From Photobacterium atrarenae (GTDB lineage Bacteria > Pseudomonadota > Gammaproteobacteria > Enterobacterales > Vibrionaceae): a stretch of 64,000 nt of DNA. The notes beneath the pieces are model-generated. The model did no database searches and was not told where the DNA came from. It saw only the letters and a program-made list of their open reading frames with translations. Where the stretch lies: NCBI RefSeq assembly GCF_024380015.1, contig NZ_CP101509.1, positions 744,001-808,000 on the forward strand, given 5' to 3'. The first letter of the stretch is position 1. Every line of letters begins with the position of its first letter. Made by a program: the position numbers and the translations under genes. Shown here in pieces: positions 43,650 to 53,317 of this stretch.

Positions 43650-44951
43650 TTAACGCTGCATCGTCTGGTAAATCACCTCGGTCAGCTCACCGTCAGCATC
43701 CCCCGACAGCTCCCAGGTAAATACCCCGGCCAGCCCCTTCTGCCTGGCCCATTCAGTTTTGGCCTGGACCGAGCGCTTGTCGTCAAACGAGATATACACC
43801 TGCTTTTGCGGATGCCAGAGGAAAGGGGCCTGCGATGCCTGATCGTAGCCGTACTGATAGCCCTGTTCAGCGGTATAGTTGCGCTTCAGATCCCAGTACA
43901 TAAAGTAGCCAGGCTCGGCGCTGTCGGTGCCGAAACTGGCGCCTTTTTCCGAAGACAGGTTGGCAGTCGGCAGCTTGCCGTCAAAGCCCTGGGTGCCTTC
44001 CCAGCCACGCCCGTAATAGGTCGCGCCGAGCACCAGTTTCTCTGCCGGAACGCCCAGCTCAATCATCTGGTCGATATACACATCCGCTCCCATGCCCCAC
44101 CAACTGCGATCCGTCGCGTGCAGGTTGGTCAGGTGACCGGTTTGCGACCCCCAGCCGCCGAGAAAGTCGTAGGTCATGGCGAACATGTTATCCATGTACG
44201 GGGCGGCTGATTGCCAGTCGATTTGTGCCGCTTTCGTTCCGACCCCAATTGCCGAAGAGAGCTCATAATAACTACCCGTGGTGGCCGCGAGTTTGTTCAG
44301 CTCCAGCCGGATTTTCTTAACCAGATACGAAAACGCATCGCGTTCCGCTGCTTTTTGTGCTTCGCTCAACTTGGTGTTCGGATCCCAGGGCGACGTGGTT
44401 AAGCCGCCACCGCCCGGATATTCCCAGTCGAGATCAATGCCGTCGAAGAAATCATACTGAGCGATCAGGGCCACCGCTGTTGTGGCAAACTGATCCATAT
44501 GCTTGGGATCTTTCGCCATGGCATGAAACGGCTCCGACATCGTCCAGCCGCCAAAAGAAGGCAGGATCTTCAGATCCGGATACTGTTTTTTCAGTGCAGA
44601 CAGCTGGGCAAAGTGGCCCTTGTAAGGCACATCGGTGCTGACGGCGCCAAAGTCCACCTCCAGTGCCGCTTTGCGATCCACGACAATTGCGCTAAACGGC
44701 GCCTTCCCTTCGCACGCCTGGGCGACTTGCCGGCGAACTTTTTCACTCGCCCCCTCATGCGGCCCACACATACTGAGGAAGGCATAAATGACATGGGTCA
44801 GCTTGTCTGCCGGAATATCTGCAACCGTGTAGGGGTTGGCGGCATTCTCATACTGCCAATCGGCAAAATAGCCCGCCACCACCGGCGGCTGAGCCATTAC
44901 CGGTGCCGCCATCAGGCTACCTGCCAGCGCGCCAAGTACTAACTTTTTCAT
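43650..44951 (-). CDS. Secreted GH18 chitinase
   Basis: A 433-aa exported glycoside hydrolase family 18 protein. The signal peptide is MKKLVLGALAGSLMAAPVMA. The barrel begins VVAGYFADWQYE, contains LKILPSFGGWTMSEPFH, and has the catalytic DxxDxDxE motif as FDGIDLDWEYPGG, in which Glu is the acid. It ends AGVFTWELSGDADGELT. No separate chitin-binding domain is present. I chose ATG 44951 with AAGGAG five bases upstream. Chitin use is common in marine Vibrionaceae. Confidence 0.93.
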   Translation of the reverse strand: MKKLVLGALAGSLMAAPVMAQPPVVAGYFADWQYENAANPYTVADIPADKLTHVIYAFLSMCGPHEGASEKVRRQVAQACEGKAPFSAIVVDRKAALEVDFGAVSTDVPYKGHFAQLSALKKQYPDLKILPSFGGWTMSEPFHAMAKDPKHMDQFATTAVALIAQYDFFDGIDLDWEYPGGGGLTTSPWDPNTKLSEAQKAAERDAFSYLVKKIRLELNKLAATTGSYYELSSAIGVGTKAAQIDWQSAAPYMDNMFAMTYDFLGGWGSQTGHLTNLHATDRSWWGMGADVYIDQMIELGVPAEKLVLGATYYGRGWEGTQGFDGKLPTANLSSEKGASFGTDSAEPGYFMYWDLKRNYTAEQGYQYGYDQASQAPFLWHPQKQVYISFDDKRSVQAKTEWARQKGLAGVFTWELSGDADGELTEVIYQTMQR

Positions 44952-45213
44952 ATCCACTCCTTGTCTGTCTGTTTGGCCTCATTATTGATGCAATTGAGCC
45001 ACAAGGGCAGACAAGGTGATGACAAAGTAAACAATTCTCGAGTCACTTCATGGAAATACGCCGCAGCGACATGCCGGGTCATCAAAACAAGCGAGCCCGA
45101 TACGAATGCATAAATGGCACAGCAACTCAGGCTCAATACATTACACTTGCAGAAGGACCGCGAGAAGATCACAACGTCGCGTATTCATCATGGAACGCTC
45201 GGGGGGGGAGATT

Positions 45214-45633
45214 ATGTTCAAAACAATTATGGTACCCGTGGATCTCAGGCACGAAGAGAATCTCAGACACTCACTGGATGTGGTCGGGCACCTGGCCAAA
45301 GCCGATAACGCCAAGGTAGTCTTCGTTGGCGTCTCACTTTCCGCACCGACTGAGATTGCCCATAATCCCAAGGAATTCAAAGCCAAGCTGGCCTATTTCA
45401 CCCGGGAGCAGAGTCGCCATTACGGCTTTGAGGCCGAGTGTCACCCGGTGTTCAGTGTTGATCCGACTGCCGAACTGAACAAGAAACTGCTTCAAACCAT
45501 TCAGGAAGTCGGTGCAGATCTGGTGCTCATGGCCACTCATATTCCCAACGTCAGCGACTATCTCTTTGCCAATCACGGCAGCTATATTGCGACCCACTGC
45601 AAAACTTCGGTATTCTTAGTCCGCGCGCCCTGA
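45214..45633 (+). CDS. Universal stress protein (UspA family)
   Basis: A 139-aa single-domain Usp: MFKTIMVPVDLRHEENLRHS at the start, GADLVLMATHIPN, then NHGSYIATHCKTSVFLVR. It has a glycine/serine pattern near the ATP-binding G-x2-G-x9-G-S/T site, but with NHGSY in place of the glycine-rich loop, so nucleotide binding is uncertain. I chose ATG 45214, preceded by a long G run (GGGGGGGGAGATT) as ribosome site. Upstream in-frame starts give an atypical extension. Confidence 0.88.
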   Translation: MFKTIMVPVDLRHEENLRHSLDVVGHLAKADNAKVVFVGVSLSAPTEIAHNPKEFKAKLAYFTREQSRHYGFEAECHPVFSVDPTAELNKKLLQTIQEVGADLVLMATHIPNVSDYLFANHGSYIATHCKTSVFLVRAP

Positions 45634-45823
45634 AGCTGGTGCGCCGCTTACCCCGGCCCAGTTCAAAGAACATACCGCCCTGTTTCGCAGCCTGGAGCAG
45701 ATCATGCGCGAACATCAGGGCGTCGGGATCGTCTTTCTCGACCGGGCCGACAGCCGGGACTACGCCACGGAAGCGCAATATCGCAAGCAGATTATGGCAA
45801 CCGACTCAGGACTTGATCGCTAA
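45634..45823 (+). pseudogene. Unidentified reading-frame remnant after the usp gene
   Basis: A frame shifted by one base from usp encodes about 65 residues (EAGAPLTPAQFKEHTALFRS, LEQIMREHQGVGIVFLDRAD, SRDYATEAQYRKQIMATDSG) and ends at a TAA at 45821. Composition looks protein-like and amphipathic, but there is no start codon near the beginning. I do not recognise it. It may be the C-terminal relic of a lost gene. Confidence 0.3.
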
Positions 45824-46313
45824 CCGATTGGATTTCATTGATAAAAACGATTTGCATTGTGATAAATCTCTCATCATTTCGCCATGAGACTGTCATATTC
45901 GGCCGCCACAATGCCCGACATCCAACAGTAACAATTGTTGTCCGACGTAAGGCTGTAGAAGAAATGCAAACTGTGAAACGCTCCGAGGTCAATCCGGCGC
46001 CCGCAAAGCAACAACGCCCTATGGGATTCAGTGAGTTCAACCACTGCGTTGATGTGCTGCTCGGCAGATCACCAGGAACAGGCCACGCGACCCAGACGAC
46101 AGCAGCCAAACTTGATCGAGCACCTTCCCCGGCCAGCGCTTGCTGGGAACACAACCGCTATTTTTCCGGCCAGCAGGCTGCCTGAGCGCCCTGCTCCGCG
46201 GTTTGGATTTGTTCACTTGATTTATTATCGTTAGCCCTTCAGCAACCATCCTGCCACCAGAGCAAGAGCCAGCCACGCCAGGGGCCTTGGGGCAACACGC
46301 CCTCGCCTATCTT
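45824..46313. other. Gene-free stretch
   Basis: A 490-bp gap between the usp region and the RND gene end. Open frames on both strands here have no recognisable protein features. A possible Fur-like AT motif (CATTGATAAAAACGATTTGC, 45837-45856) is present but weak. Confidence 0.4.
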
Positions 46314-49300
46314 CTATGAGCCCGGTTTATCCTCTCGCGCTAACTGCTGCGCCAGTTGACGCGCCACGAACTCCGGACTATGCGTGCGGCGGGCCAGCAA
46401 GCTGTAGACCACCGGGATCACCAGCAGGGTAAACACGGTCGCCACCGTAATCCCGACCATCACCACAATCCCGATCACCAGCCGGGTTTCCGCCCCGGCC
46501 CCGGTGGCAAGGATCAGCGGCACCGCACCGGCAGCTGTGGTGATCGCCGTCATCAGGATCGGACGCAGCCGCGCCGCTGCCGCATCAATGATTGCCTGTT
46601 CAAAGGCTTCGCCCTGATCCCGGAGCTGGTTGGCAAACTCAACAATCAGGATCCCGTTCTTCGCCGCCAGCCCCACCAGCATGATGATCCCGATCTGTGA
46701 ATAAATATTCAGACTCTGATCGGTGAAGTAGAGCCCGAGCAAGGCGCCGAACGTCGCAAGCGGCACCGTCAGCATGATCACAAACGGGTGAATGTAGCTC
46801 TCAAATTGGGCGGCCAGCACCAGGAACACCACCACCAGCGCCAGCAAAAAGACAAACAGTACCGAAGTGCTCGAGTCCTGATAATCCTGGGACGGCCCCT
46901 TGTAGTTCACCACGGCGTCAGGCGGCAACAGCTGCCGGGTCAGGGCGTTTAAATAATCGAGCCCTTCGCCCAGGGTGTAGTCATCGGCCAGGTTGGCCTC
47001 AATGGTAATCGCCCTGACCCGGTTGTAGCGGTTGAGCTGCGGCGCATCGGCAAACTCGGTCACGCTGATCAGGCTCGACAGCGGGATCAGCTCGCCGCTG
47101 CGATCGGAGCGGACATAGAGGTTGCTCATATCCGCCGCGGTATTCTGCCGCTCGCGCTGGCCTTCAATCACTACGTCATACTCTTCGCCTCGCCACTGAT
47201 AGGTGGTGACCAGCCGGGAGCCGAGCATCGACTCCAGCGTGCGGCCGACATCGCGCAGCGACACCCCGAGATCGCCGGCCCGATTGCGATCAATTGCCAC
47301 CCGGAACTGCGGTTTGGTCTCTTTGTAGTCGTGATCCAACCCGGTCAGGCCGGGATTGTTGCCGGCCTCTTCCAGCAGGATATCCCGCCACCGGGCCAGC
47401 TCTTCGTAGCTGCCGCCACCGAGCACAAACTGCAACGGTTTACCGACCCCGCGGCCGAACGGCTGGCGCATCACCGCAAAAGCCCGCACCCCAACCAGAT
47501 CGCCCAGTCGCTGCTGAATGTCGCGGGTGATGGCGCCGGCACTACGGCGCTGGGCCCAGTCTTCCAGTACCACAATCGCAAACCCGTTGGAGAAATCCTC
47601 AATCCGTCCCCAACCCCGGGGCGCCCGGACCAGCAGGCGCTTAATTTCCCCGGCGTCCACCAACGGCATCAGCCGGTGCTCGATTTCATTCATGTAAGGT
47701 TGCATAAACTCAAAGCTGGCCCCCTGCGGGCCGTTGATGATGATAAACATCGCCCCGCGATCTTCTCTGGGGGCAAATTCGGAGGGGATCCGGCTCGCCA
47801 GCCAGCCACTGCCGGCCAGCGCCACCACAATGATCCCAACCACCCAGACAGGCCGGCGGATCCACTGCCCCAGCGCACGGCGATACGCTTCCGTCGCCCG
47901 GGCCAGCAAGCCGGTCATCACCTTCACCAGCCACGGCTCAGATGAGACCGGACGCATCAGTTTCGAGCCCATCATCGGGCTCAGCGTCAGCGCAACCAAC
48001 GAGGACAAGATCACTGCCGCACTGATGGCAATAGAGAACTCACGAAACAGCTTGCCCAAATCCCCCTGGAGAAAGCCGATCGGCAGGAACACCGATACCA
48101 GCACCACGGTGGTGGCAATGATGGCGAAACTGACCTGGCGTGCGCCGAGAAACGCCGCCTTGAGCGGCGGCTCCCCCAGCTCGATCCGGCGGTGAATGTT
48201 CTCCAGCATCACTATCGCATCGTCAACCACGATCCCGATCGCCAGCAACAAGGCCAGCAGAGTGAGCAGGTTGATGGTATAGCCGAGCGCGAACAGGACA
48301 ATAAAACTGCCGATCAGCGAGACCGGCAACGTCAGGGCCGGGATCAGCATCGCCCGAACACTGCCGAGAAACAGGTAAATCACCAGCACCACCAGGCTCA
48401 GGGCAATCAGCAGGGTTTTGTAGACTTCATCAATGGAGGCCTGGATAAACACCGAGGAGTCATAGGAGCGCTTGATCTCCATCCCTTCCGGCAATGTCGG
48501 ATTGAGTTGATCTACCAGGGCATTGGCGGCATTGGCAACGGCCAGGGTGTTGGCCGTCGACTGGCGGGTGATACCTATCCCGATCATATCCTGGGTATTG
48601 CCGCGGAAAGTGATCCGCTCTTCTTCGGCCGCCAGCGACACCCGGGCCACATCCCCCAGCCGGATCAGGTAACCGTCATCACCGGCGCCGACCACCAGCT
48701 GGGCAAAGTCTTCCGGGGCCACAAAACTACGCTGGGTGCGGATGGAAAACTGACGATGCCGGGACTCCAGCGAGCCGGCCGGCAGCTCGACATTGTCCGA
48801 GCGCAGGGCATCTTCCACATCGGCCACTGTCAGGCCGCGGGCCGCCAACTTCTGGCGGTCGAGCCAAATACGCAACGCGTACTGCTTGCCGCCACCGATG
48901 CGGATATTAGCCACCCCGTCGATCACCGAAAAACGATCCACCAGGTAGCGCTGGGCATAATCGGTCAGCTCGAGGGTGTTGAGGCGATCGGAGACCAGGT
49001 TAAGCCACATGATCACCTCTGAGCTGCCAGCCGCTTTTTCCACTTCCGGCGGATCCGCCTCTTCCGGCAAGCGATTGAGCAAACCGGCGATCCGATCCCG
49101 GACATCATTGGCCGCGGCATCAATATCCCGCCCGATCCCGAATTCCAGGGTGACGCTCGAGCGCCCGTCGCTGCTCTGGGAGCTGATATTGCGGATCCCG
49201 GCGAGGCCCGAAACCTGATCCTCCACCACCTGGGTGATCCGGCTCTCGACGATCGCCGCCGAAGCCCCGCGGTAATTGGTCGAAACGGTAACTACCGGCG

Positions 49301-49424
49301 GATCAATGTTGGGATATTCCCGTAAAGGCAATTGCTGGTAGGCCACCAAGCCAAAAGTGATCAGCAGCAAACTGATCACCGAGCCCAGCACCGGCCGCTT
49401 AACGGCAAGATCGGTCAGCAGCAT
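46314..49424 (-). CDS. RND efflux transporter inner-membrane subunit (HAE1/AcrB-like)
   Basis: A 1036-aa proton-driven efflux pump with the twelve-span RND layout and two large periplasmic loops. LLTDLAVKRPVLGSVISLLL opens it, TM4 has GIVVDDAIVMLENIHR with the paired Asp of proton relay, and the second half has GIIMLVGLAAKNGILIVEFA. It pairs with the adaptor encoded just upstream (ATGA overlap), and would need an outer-membrane TolC-type channel encoded elsewhere. Substrate is unknown. Confidence 0.94.
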   Translation of the reverse strand: MLLTDLAVKRPVLGSVISLLLITFGLVAYQQLPLREYPNIDPPVVTVSTNYRGASAAIVESRITQVVEDQVSGLAGIRNISSQSSDGRSSVTLEFGIGRDIDAAANDVRDRIAGLLNRLPEEADPPEVEKAAGSSEVIMWLNLVSDRLNTLELTDYAQRYLVDRFSVIDGVANIRIGGGKQYALRIWLDRQKLAARGLTVADVEDALRSDNVELPAGSLESRHRQFSIRTQRSFVAPEDFAQLVVGAGDDGYLIRLGDVARVSLAAEEERITFRGNTQDMIGIGITRQSTANTLAVANAANALVDQLNPTLPEGMEIKRSYDSSVFIQASIDEVYKTLLIALSLVVLVIYLFLGSVRAMLIPALTLPVSLIGSFIVLFALGYTINLLTLLALLLAIGIVVDDAIVMLENIHRRIELGEPPLKAAFLGARQVSFAIIATTVVLVSVFLPIGFLQGDLGKLFREFSIAISAAVILSSLVALTLSPMMGSKLMRPVSSEPWLVKVMTGLLARATEAYRRALGQWIRRPVWVVGIIVVALAGSGWLASRIPSEFAPREDRGAMFIIINGPQGASFEFMQPYMNEIEHRLMPLVDAGEIKRLLVRAPRGWGRIEDFSNGFAIVVLEDWAQRRSAGAITRDIQQRLGDLVGVRAFAVMRQPFGRGVGKPLQFVLGGGSYEELARWRDILLEEAGNNPGLTGLDHDYKETKPQFRVAIDRNRAGDLGVSLRDVGRTLESMLGSRLVTTYQWRGEEYDVVIEGQRERQNTAADMSNLYVRSDRSGELIPLSSLISVTEFADAPQLNRYNRVRAITIEANLADDYTLGEGLDYLNALTRQLLPPDAVVNYKGPSQDYQDSSTSVLFVFLLALVVVFLVLAAQFESYIHPFVIMLTVPLATFGALLGLYFTDQSLNIYSQIGIIMLVGLAAKNGILIVEFANQLRDQGEAFEQAIIDAAAARLRPILMTAITTAAGAVPLILATGAGAETRLVIGIVVMVGITVATVFTLLVIPVVYSLLARRTHSPEFVARQLAQQLAREDKPGS

Positions 49425-50494
49425 CAGCCGGCCTCCTGGTAGGTGAAGCGCTCAGCAGCGCGCGTCTCGACTGTTTGTCCCGGCCGGACCCGCTCAATAC
49501 CTCGGGTAATGATTTGCTCGCCTTCTGCGACCCCACTGACAATCTCCGCGCGGCCGCGACTGCGGTAACCAACCTCAACCAGGCGCTGCTCCACCATCTT
49601 GTCCGGCGTTACCACAAACAGGTAATGCGATTGCTGCCGGGCTACCAAGGCCTCTTCCGGCACCACCAGACCAGCATGCTGATCCACAATCAGCTGCAGC
49701 GTCATCAGCATGCCGGGACGCAGCAGCAACTGAGGATTGGCAATTTCAGCCCGGACCACGATCGCCCGGGTTAGTGGATTCACCCGGCTGTCGACCCCGC
49801 TCACCCGGCCGGTAAAGCGTTGCTCCGGAAAAGCCGCCACACGGCCTTCAATGGCAGAGCCGACGCTCAACTGGCCGATATACTGCTCAGAGACGGCAAA
49901 GTCGAGTTTGACGATTGCCAGATCATCGAGTGTGCTGATCACAGTGCCCGGCGTTACCAGGGCGCCGGGGCTAATCTGGCGAAACCCCAGCAATCCGGCA
50001 AAAGGCGCGTGAATAAAACGGGCCTCCAGCTCCGCCTGGTTCTGAGCCAGCACTGCCCGGGCCACTTCGATATCCGTCTGGAGCCGATCCAGCTCGGAAC
50101 GGGCAATGGTGTTGCGCCGCACCAGCCCTTCAATACGCCGGTATTCCCGCTCCTGCTCCCGGAGGTTAGCCCGGGCCGCCCGCACCTTGGCCTGCTGCTC
50201 CCCCGCACGCAGGGTCACCAACAGCTCACCCCGGCGCACCTGCTGGCCGTCACTGAAGTGGACCTGCTCGACTTTTTCGGTCACTTTGGCCGACAGTACC
50301 ACAGATTCGCGAGATTTCACCGTACCGAGCGCTTCCACTTCTCGTCGCACAGATTCACGTCGTACGCTGGCCACCACCACACTGGGCACCCTGGCGGAAT
50401 ATACCGCCCCCTGACTGCCACCGAGCTCTTTGTACCACACCCCAACCGCCAGAGCGGCCAGAACAATCACGCCAATAATCAAGGTCGATTTCAT
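49424..50494 (-). CDS. RND efflux periplasmic adaptor
   Basis: A 356-aa membrane-fusion protein. An N-terminal anchor (MKSTLIIGVIVLAALAVGVW) is followed by a lipoyl half-motif (VLSAKVTEKVEQVHFSDGQQ and RRGELLVTL). Next come a coiled-coil hairpin (about residues 95-160), a second half (FAGLLGFRQISPGALVTPG), a beta-barrel and a membrane-proximal domain. The start is ATG 50494 with AGG upstream. It bridges the RND subunit to an outer-membrane channel. Confidence 0.92.
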   Translation of the reverse strand: MKSTLIIGVIVLAALAVGVWYKELGGSQGAVYSARVPSVVVASVRRESVRREVEALGTVKSRESVVLSAKVTEKVEQVHFSDGQQVRRGELLVTLRAGEQQAKVRAARANLREQEREYRRIEGLVRRNTIARSELDRLQTDIEVARAVLAQNQAELEARFIHAPFAGLLGFRQISPGALVTPGTVISTLDDLAIVKLDFAVSEQYIGQLSVGSAIEGRVAAFPEQRFTGRVSGVDSRVNPLTRAIVVRAEIANPQLLLRPGMLMTLQLIVDQHAGLVVPEEALVARQQSHYLFVVTPDKMVEQRLVEVGYRSRGRAEIVSGVAEGEQIITRGIERVRPGQTVETRAAERFTYQEAG

Positions 50495-50655
50495 GATCCC
50501 TGCCTGATACCTGCGCCACAGCATCGTCAATAAAAAGGCTTACTGTCTCCGCTACGCCTGTTCCGGCGACGGAGATCATTATTGAATTGGTATAAGTATA
50601 GGCAGCAGGAAACCCCGGGAGGCCGGGTAAATCAAACGACGGGGGTAAACGACAG

Positions 50656-50684
50656 GCAAAAAAAAGCGAGCCGCAGGGGCTCGC
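50656..50684 (-). terminator. Intrinsic terminator downstream of rctB
   Basis: Stem GCGAGCC / GGCTCGC with a GCAGG loop; on the minus strand it is followed by a T8 run. It ends minus-strand transcription from rctB or from a small RNA in the 200-bp spacer. Confidence 0.8.
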
Positions 50685-50767
50685 AAAAACTCATATATGC
50701 TTTTCGAAGGGTGGCAGATGAATGACTCCGACAACCATTTCAGGTCTTTCATCGCATTTCGAAAGGG
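50656..50767 (-). ncRNA. Candidate small RNA downstream of rctB
   Basis: Minus-strand TGATATAAC is an extended -10 element, with TTATCC 17 bases further upstream as a weak -35. A transcript starting near 50767 would end after about 110 nt at the strong T8 terminator. It contains two related CTTTCGAAATGC and CTTCGAAAAGC segments. It could equally be the 3' UTR of rctB. Confidence 0.3.
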
Positions 50768-50886
50768 ACAAAGGTTATATCACGATCAAGTATGCCGGAT
50801 AACGCGACTGTCATGTCAGGGTTATGTCAGAACTCTGTTCGAGTTTTGTCAGCCCCTGAAAATTGGACTCAATATCACGGTATAAT

Positions 50887-52887
50887 TTAAATTCCGCGCG
50901 CCATATCATCCAGCGCCGTCATCACCTGCTCATTCATATGGCCCTGATGAACCAATTTACATACCTTACGCCGTACCGCCAGGCCAGAGATCAGGCGCTC
51001 AATTGACAGATGACGTTCTTCCTGCTGGGTATTGTAGAGCTCAATGGTCTGACTGAGCGTTTCGTACGGCACCACCTCTTCACCGACGCGTAGCCAGTCA
51101 AGCTTCTCCAGAAGCCCGTGGCACTCTTCAGAGATTGAGGCGGCAGAATGCCCAGTCATCGCCGATAGCGCCGTGATACTGCGCTGGAGCGCCTCTGAGG
51201 AGGTATATTTAGACAGGATGATGGTCAGCTCGTCGGCATTGATCTCCACCAGATGCTTTCTCAGTTTCACCCTGCGGCCGAGACGGCCCTTGCTACGGCC
51301 CTCCTTGCGCTGGATCGGCTCAAACTCACCGTCGATGATCTCGGAAAGCTGATCAAGTTCCTGTTTGGGCAATATTTCATTGCGCAGCGGGTTCGGCATG
51401 GTCGGGGCCATGGTCCGCTTGCCCTCATTGGTGGTTTTGGCGCGGGAGTAACGGATCACCTCATCAGCATCGCAGCGGATATCGATCCGGTAATCACAGT
51501 AGCGCTTCTCCTGATCCTCGGGGCTGATCGTCAAGTGGTATCCCCACAGGTTCACCGCAAACACGTGATCGGTGATCTTCCCTTCCGCCAGCTTGCGCAG
51601 CTCGCGGATCAAATCGGTGGAAAAGCGCCGCCACTCGATATTGCGCGCCAGTTTCTGATTCAGCTCGCTCAACAGCATTGAATCATTGGCCCGGCGCGAC
51701 ATCCGGCTTCTGAAGAACGAATACAGCTGGAACACCAGGGTATGCTGGCGCAGGATTTCCGGCGGGAACAAGAAGAAATAATCCCGGGTCAGCAGCTCAT
51801 CAAAAAACGACGGCTCCCAAACCAGGATGTAAAGGTTCGGTTTGATCCGGATCTCGCCGTCTTCCCCTTCCTGCGGGGCTTCTTCGGAAGCGGTGATTGT
51901 TCTCGCCAGGAAGCGGAAGCGATCACTCTTAAAGCCTTCCGGCATGTTCTCGCTCAGCCAGCGGCCGGTCAGCTCATGAAGCTGGAAATCGGTAAATTCA
52001 ATCCGATCAATACTTTCGCGGATTGAATCCCGGGCCGGACCGCTGTCTTTCTTGCCACGCAGCGCCAGGATATCTGTAATGTAAATTGGGGTTTTATTGG
52101 CCATATGCCGAGACTGCAACTCATAGTCCGGCAAATGATGATCATGATATTGCACCGTCAGGGTAAACAACGCGAACAAGGTCATCAGATCATCGACGGT
52201 CATGATCGACTTGGCAGATCGGGTTTCGATGATCGCCTTGGTACCGCTGATCGCGACCATCGACTTTTGGTAACTTTTCTTGGTTCGCGGCGGTGCCAGG
52301 GCCTGATCGATGATCCCAGCCCAGCTGGTGGGCGAAACCACGATCTGATCCGCTTCATCCGGCATCGCCGGTGGCGTCCCAAGGCCGTGCTCAGTCAGCA
52401 GGCGCCGGTTGACCTGGTTCTGAGCCAGGGCTTTGGATCGTTTCTGTTTTTCCTTGACCTTGCTCTGTTCGGAATTGAGGCTGCCGGCTCCGAGCTGGGC
52501 AATCAGGGATGCCGGATTGATGAAGTGGTGCAGCATGGTTTTGCCGGCCAGACCTTCTTCAAAACGAACCGGTTGTTGGGTAAACAGGCCAATATTGACC
52601 GCCGCACGAAGTCGTTGCTGTACGGCTGCTCGCGTTAATTGCCCCTCGGTTGCTTCAACCAGTTCAGTGGTGGAAACCATGCCGTCCCGGCTGGACAAGC
52701 CTCGCAGGGAAATCAGATTCAGTAATTCGATGATGCTTTTGGTGACGCCTTTGAAATGCTGATACTGCGGTAACCAGTCCACCAGGGCTTCCGGGATCGC
52801 AAACAAGTGGCCGTCTTTATGGGATCGTGGCGCGGGGATCAGGATCTTTTCGTTGTGTTTATTCTCGTGGTGATCTGGAGCGTTCAT
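50887..52887 (-). CDS. rctB: Chromosome II replication initiator RctB
   Basis: A 666-aa initiator unique to Vibrionaceae secondary chromosomes. The N-terminal region (LFAIPEALVDWLPQYQHFKG onwards), the central winged-helix DNA-binding domains and the basic LGRRVKLRKHLVEINADELT segment match the family, as does the length (658-ish aa in V. cholerae). RctB binds 12-mer iterons to open the origin and 39-mer sites that restrain it. It is transcribed away from the origin, with iterons in its own upstream region, as in V. cholerae. ATG 52887 with GAG upstream. Confidence 0.93.
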   Translation of the reverse strand: MNAPDHHENKHNEKILIPAPRSHKDGHLFAIPEALVDWLPQYQHFKGVTKSIIELLNLISLRGLSSRDGMVSTTELVEATEGQLTRAAVQQRLRAAVNIGLFTQQPVRFEEGLAGKTMLHHFINPASLIAQLGAGSLNSEQSKVKEKQKRSKALAQNQVNRRLLTEHGLGTPPAMPDEADQIVVSPTSWAGIIDQALAPPRTKKSYQKSMVAISGTKAIIETRSAKSIMTVDDLMTLFALFTLTVQYHDHHLPDYELQSRHMANKTPIYITDILALRGKKDSGPARDSIRESIDRIEFTDFQLHELTGRWLSENMPEGFKSDRFRFLARTITASEEAPQEGEDGEIRIKPNLYILVWEPSFFDELLTRDYFFLFPPEILRQHTLVFQLYSFFRSRMSRRANDSMLLSELNQKLARNIEWRRFSTDLIRELRKLAEGKITDHVFAVNLWGYHLTISPEDQEKRYCDYRIDIRCDADEVIRYSRAKTTNEGKRTMAPTMPNPLRNEILPKQELDQLSEIIDGEFEPIQRKEGRSKGRLGRRVKLRKHLVEINADELTIILSKYTSSEALQRSITALSAMTGHSAASISEECHGLLEKLDWLRVGEEVVPYETLSQTIELYNTQQEERHLSIERLISGLAVRRKVCKLVHQGHMNEQVMTALDDMARGI

Positions 52888-52914
52888 CTCTCAATAGCCG
52901 TAGAATCATCATCT

Positions 52915-53040
52915 TTCCGGAAAGAGTAATCGAAAAAAAACAAGAAAGAAAGTTCTTTTTATTGAATCAGTTAAATACTGATCTTTTTTGATTTAGATGA
53001 TTTAAATGATGAAGTGATCTTATGATCCGGCATCGATTTT
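52915..53040. other. AT-rich segment, probable DNA unwinding element
   Basis: An AT-rich run next to the rctB start with A8 tracts and ATTTAGATGATTTAAATGAT. It lies between rctB and the iteron array, where the unwinding element and the 29-mer autorepression site of V. cholerae ori2 are found. Confidence 0.6.
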
Positions 53041-53091
53041 CTTTGTAACTCAATGAAAAATAAAGACTTTAAAATCACCCATGACGGAACG

Positions 53092-53218
53092 ATGATCAAT
53101 GCGGGAGCGGAACGTTGATCAATAGTGACTTGAAACGATGATCAAATACAACTCGCAACAATGATCATCGGATCCTCGCATTCATGATCATCATCTCCCT
53201 GAAACCATGATCATGAAT
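53092..53218 (+). repeat. Six RctB iterons at exact 23-bp period
   Basis: ATGATCA-type 12-mers start at 53092, 53115 (TTGATCA), 53138, 53161, 53184 and 53207, each exactly 23 bp after the last and all in the same orientation. The 7-bp core contains a Dam GATC site. This is the incII-type activating array bound by RctB, which prefers methylated sites. Confidence 0.92.
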
Positions 53219-53228
53219 TGATCACCGC

Positions 53229-53237
53229 TTATCCACA
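53229..53237 (+). promoter_or_regulatory. DnaA box
   Basis: TTATCCACA, the perfect consensus DnaA box, 22 bp after the start of the last regular iteron. DnaA is required with RctB at Vibrio ori2. Confidence 0.9.
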
Positions 53238-53317
53238 GGGTTATCCCGCTTGATCGGGGGCAATCTATGTTTTGCTCCGATCAGACGGTCCAATCGACCC
53301 GATTTTGAACCGGAACA

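Larger units (their letters stand above)
50495..50886. other. Spacer between efflux operon and rctB
   Basis: A 390-bp gap. It includes a terminator facing the end of rctB (50656-50684) and an extended -10 promoter-like motif on the minus strand at about 50774-50779, which together suggest a short transcript. No protein-coding gene is visible. Confidence 0.5.

Noticed and set aside
45837..45870. Fur box upstream of the RND region
   Set aside because: AT-rich similarity is only partial, and no gene starts downstream of it in a sensible position.
45838..46185. 115-codon open frame on the plus strand between usp and the RND gene
   Set aside because: No ribosome site, low-complexity arginine/proline-rich composition and no recognisable motif; an overlapping minus-strand frame is equally poor.
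53092..53218. CRISPR array
   Set aside because: The regularly spaced units have only a 7-12 bp core and 11-bp spacers and lie at the RctB origin, so they are iterons.
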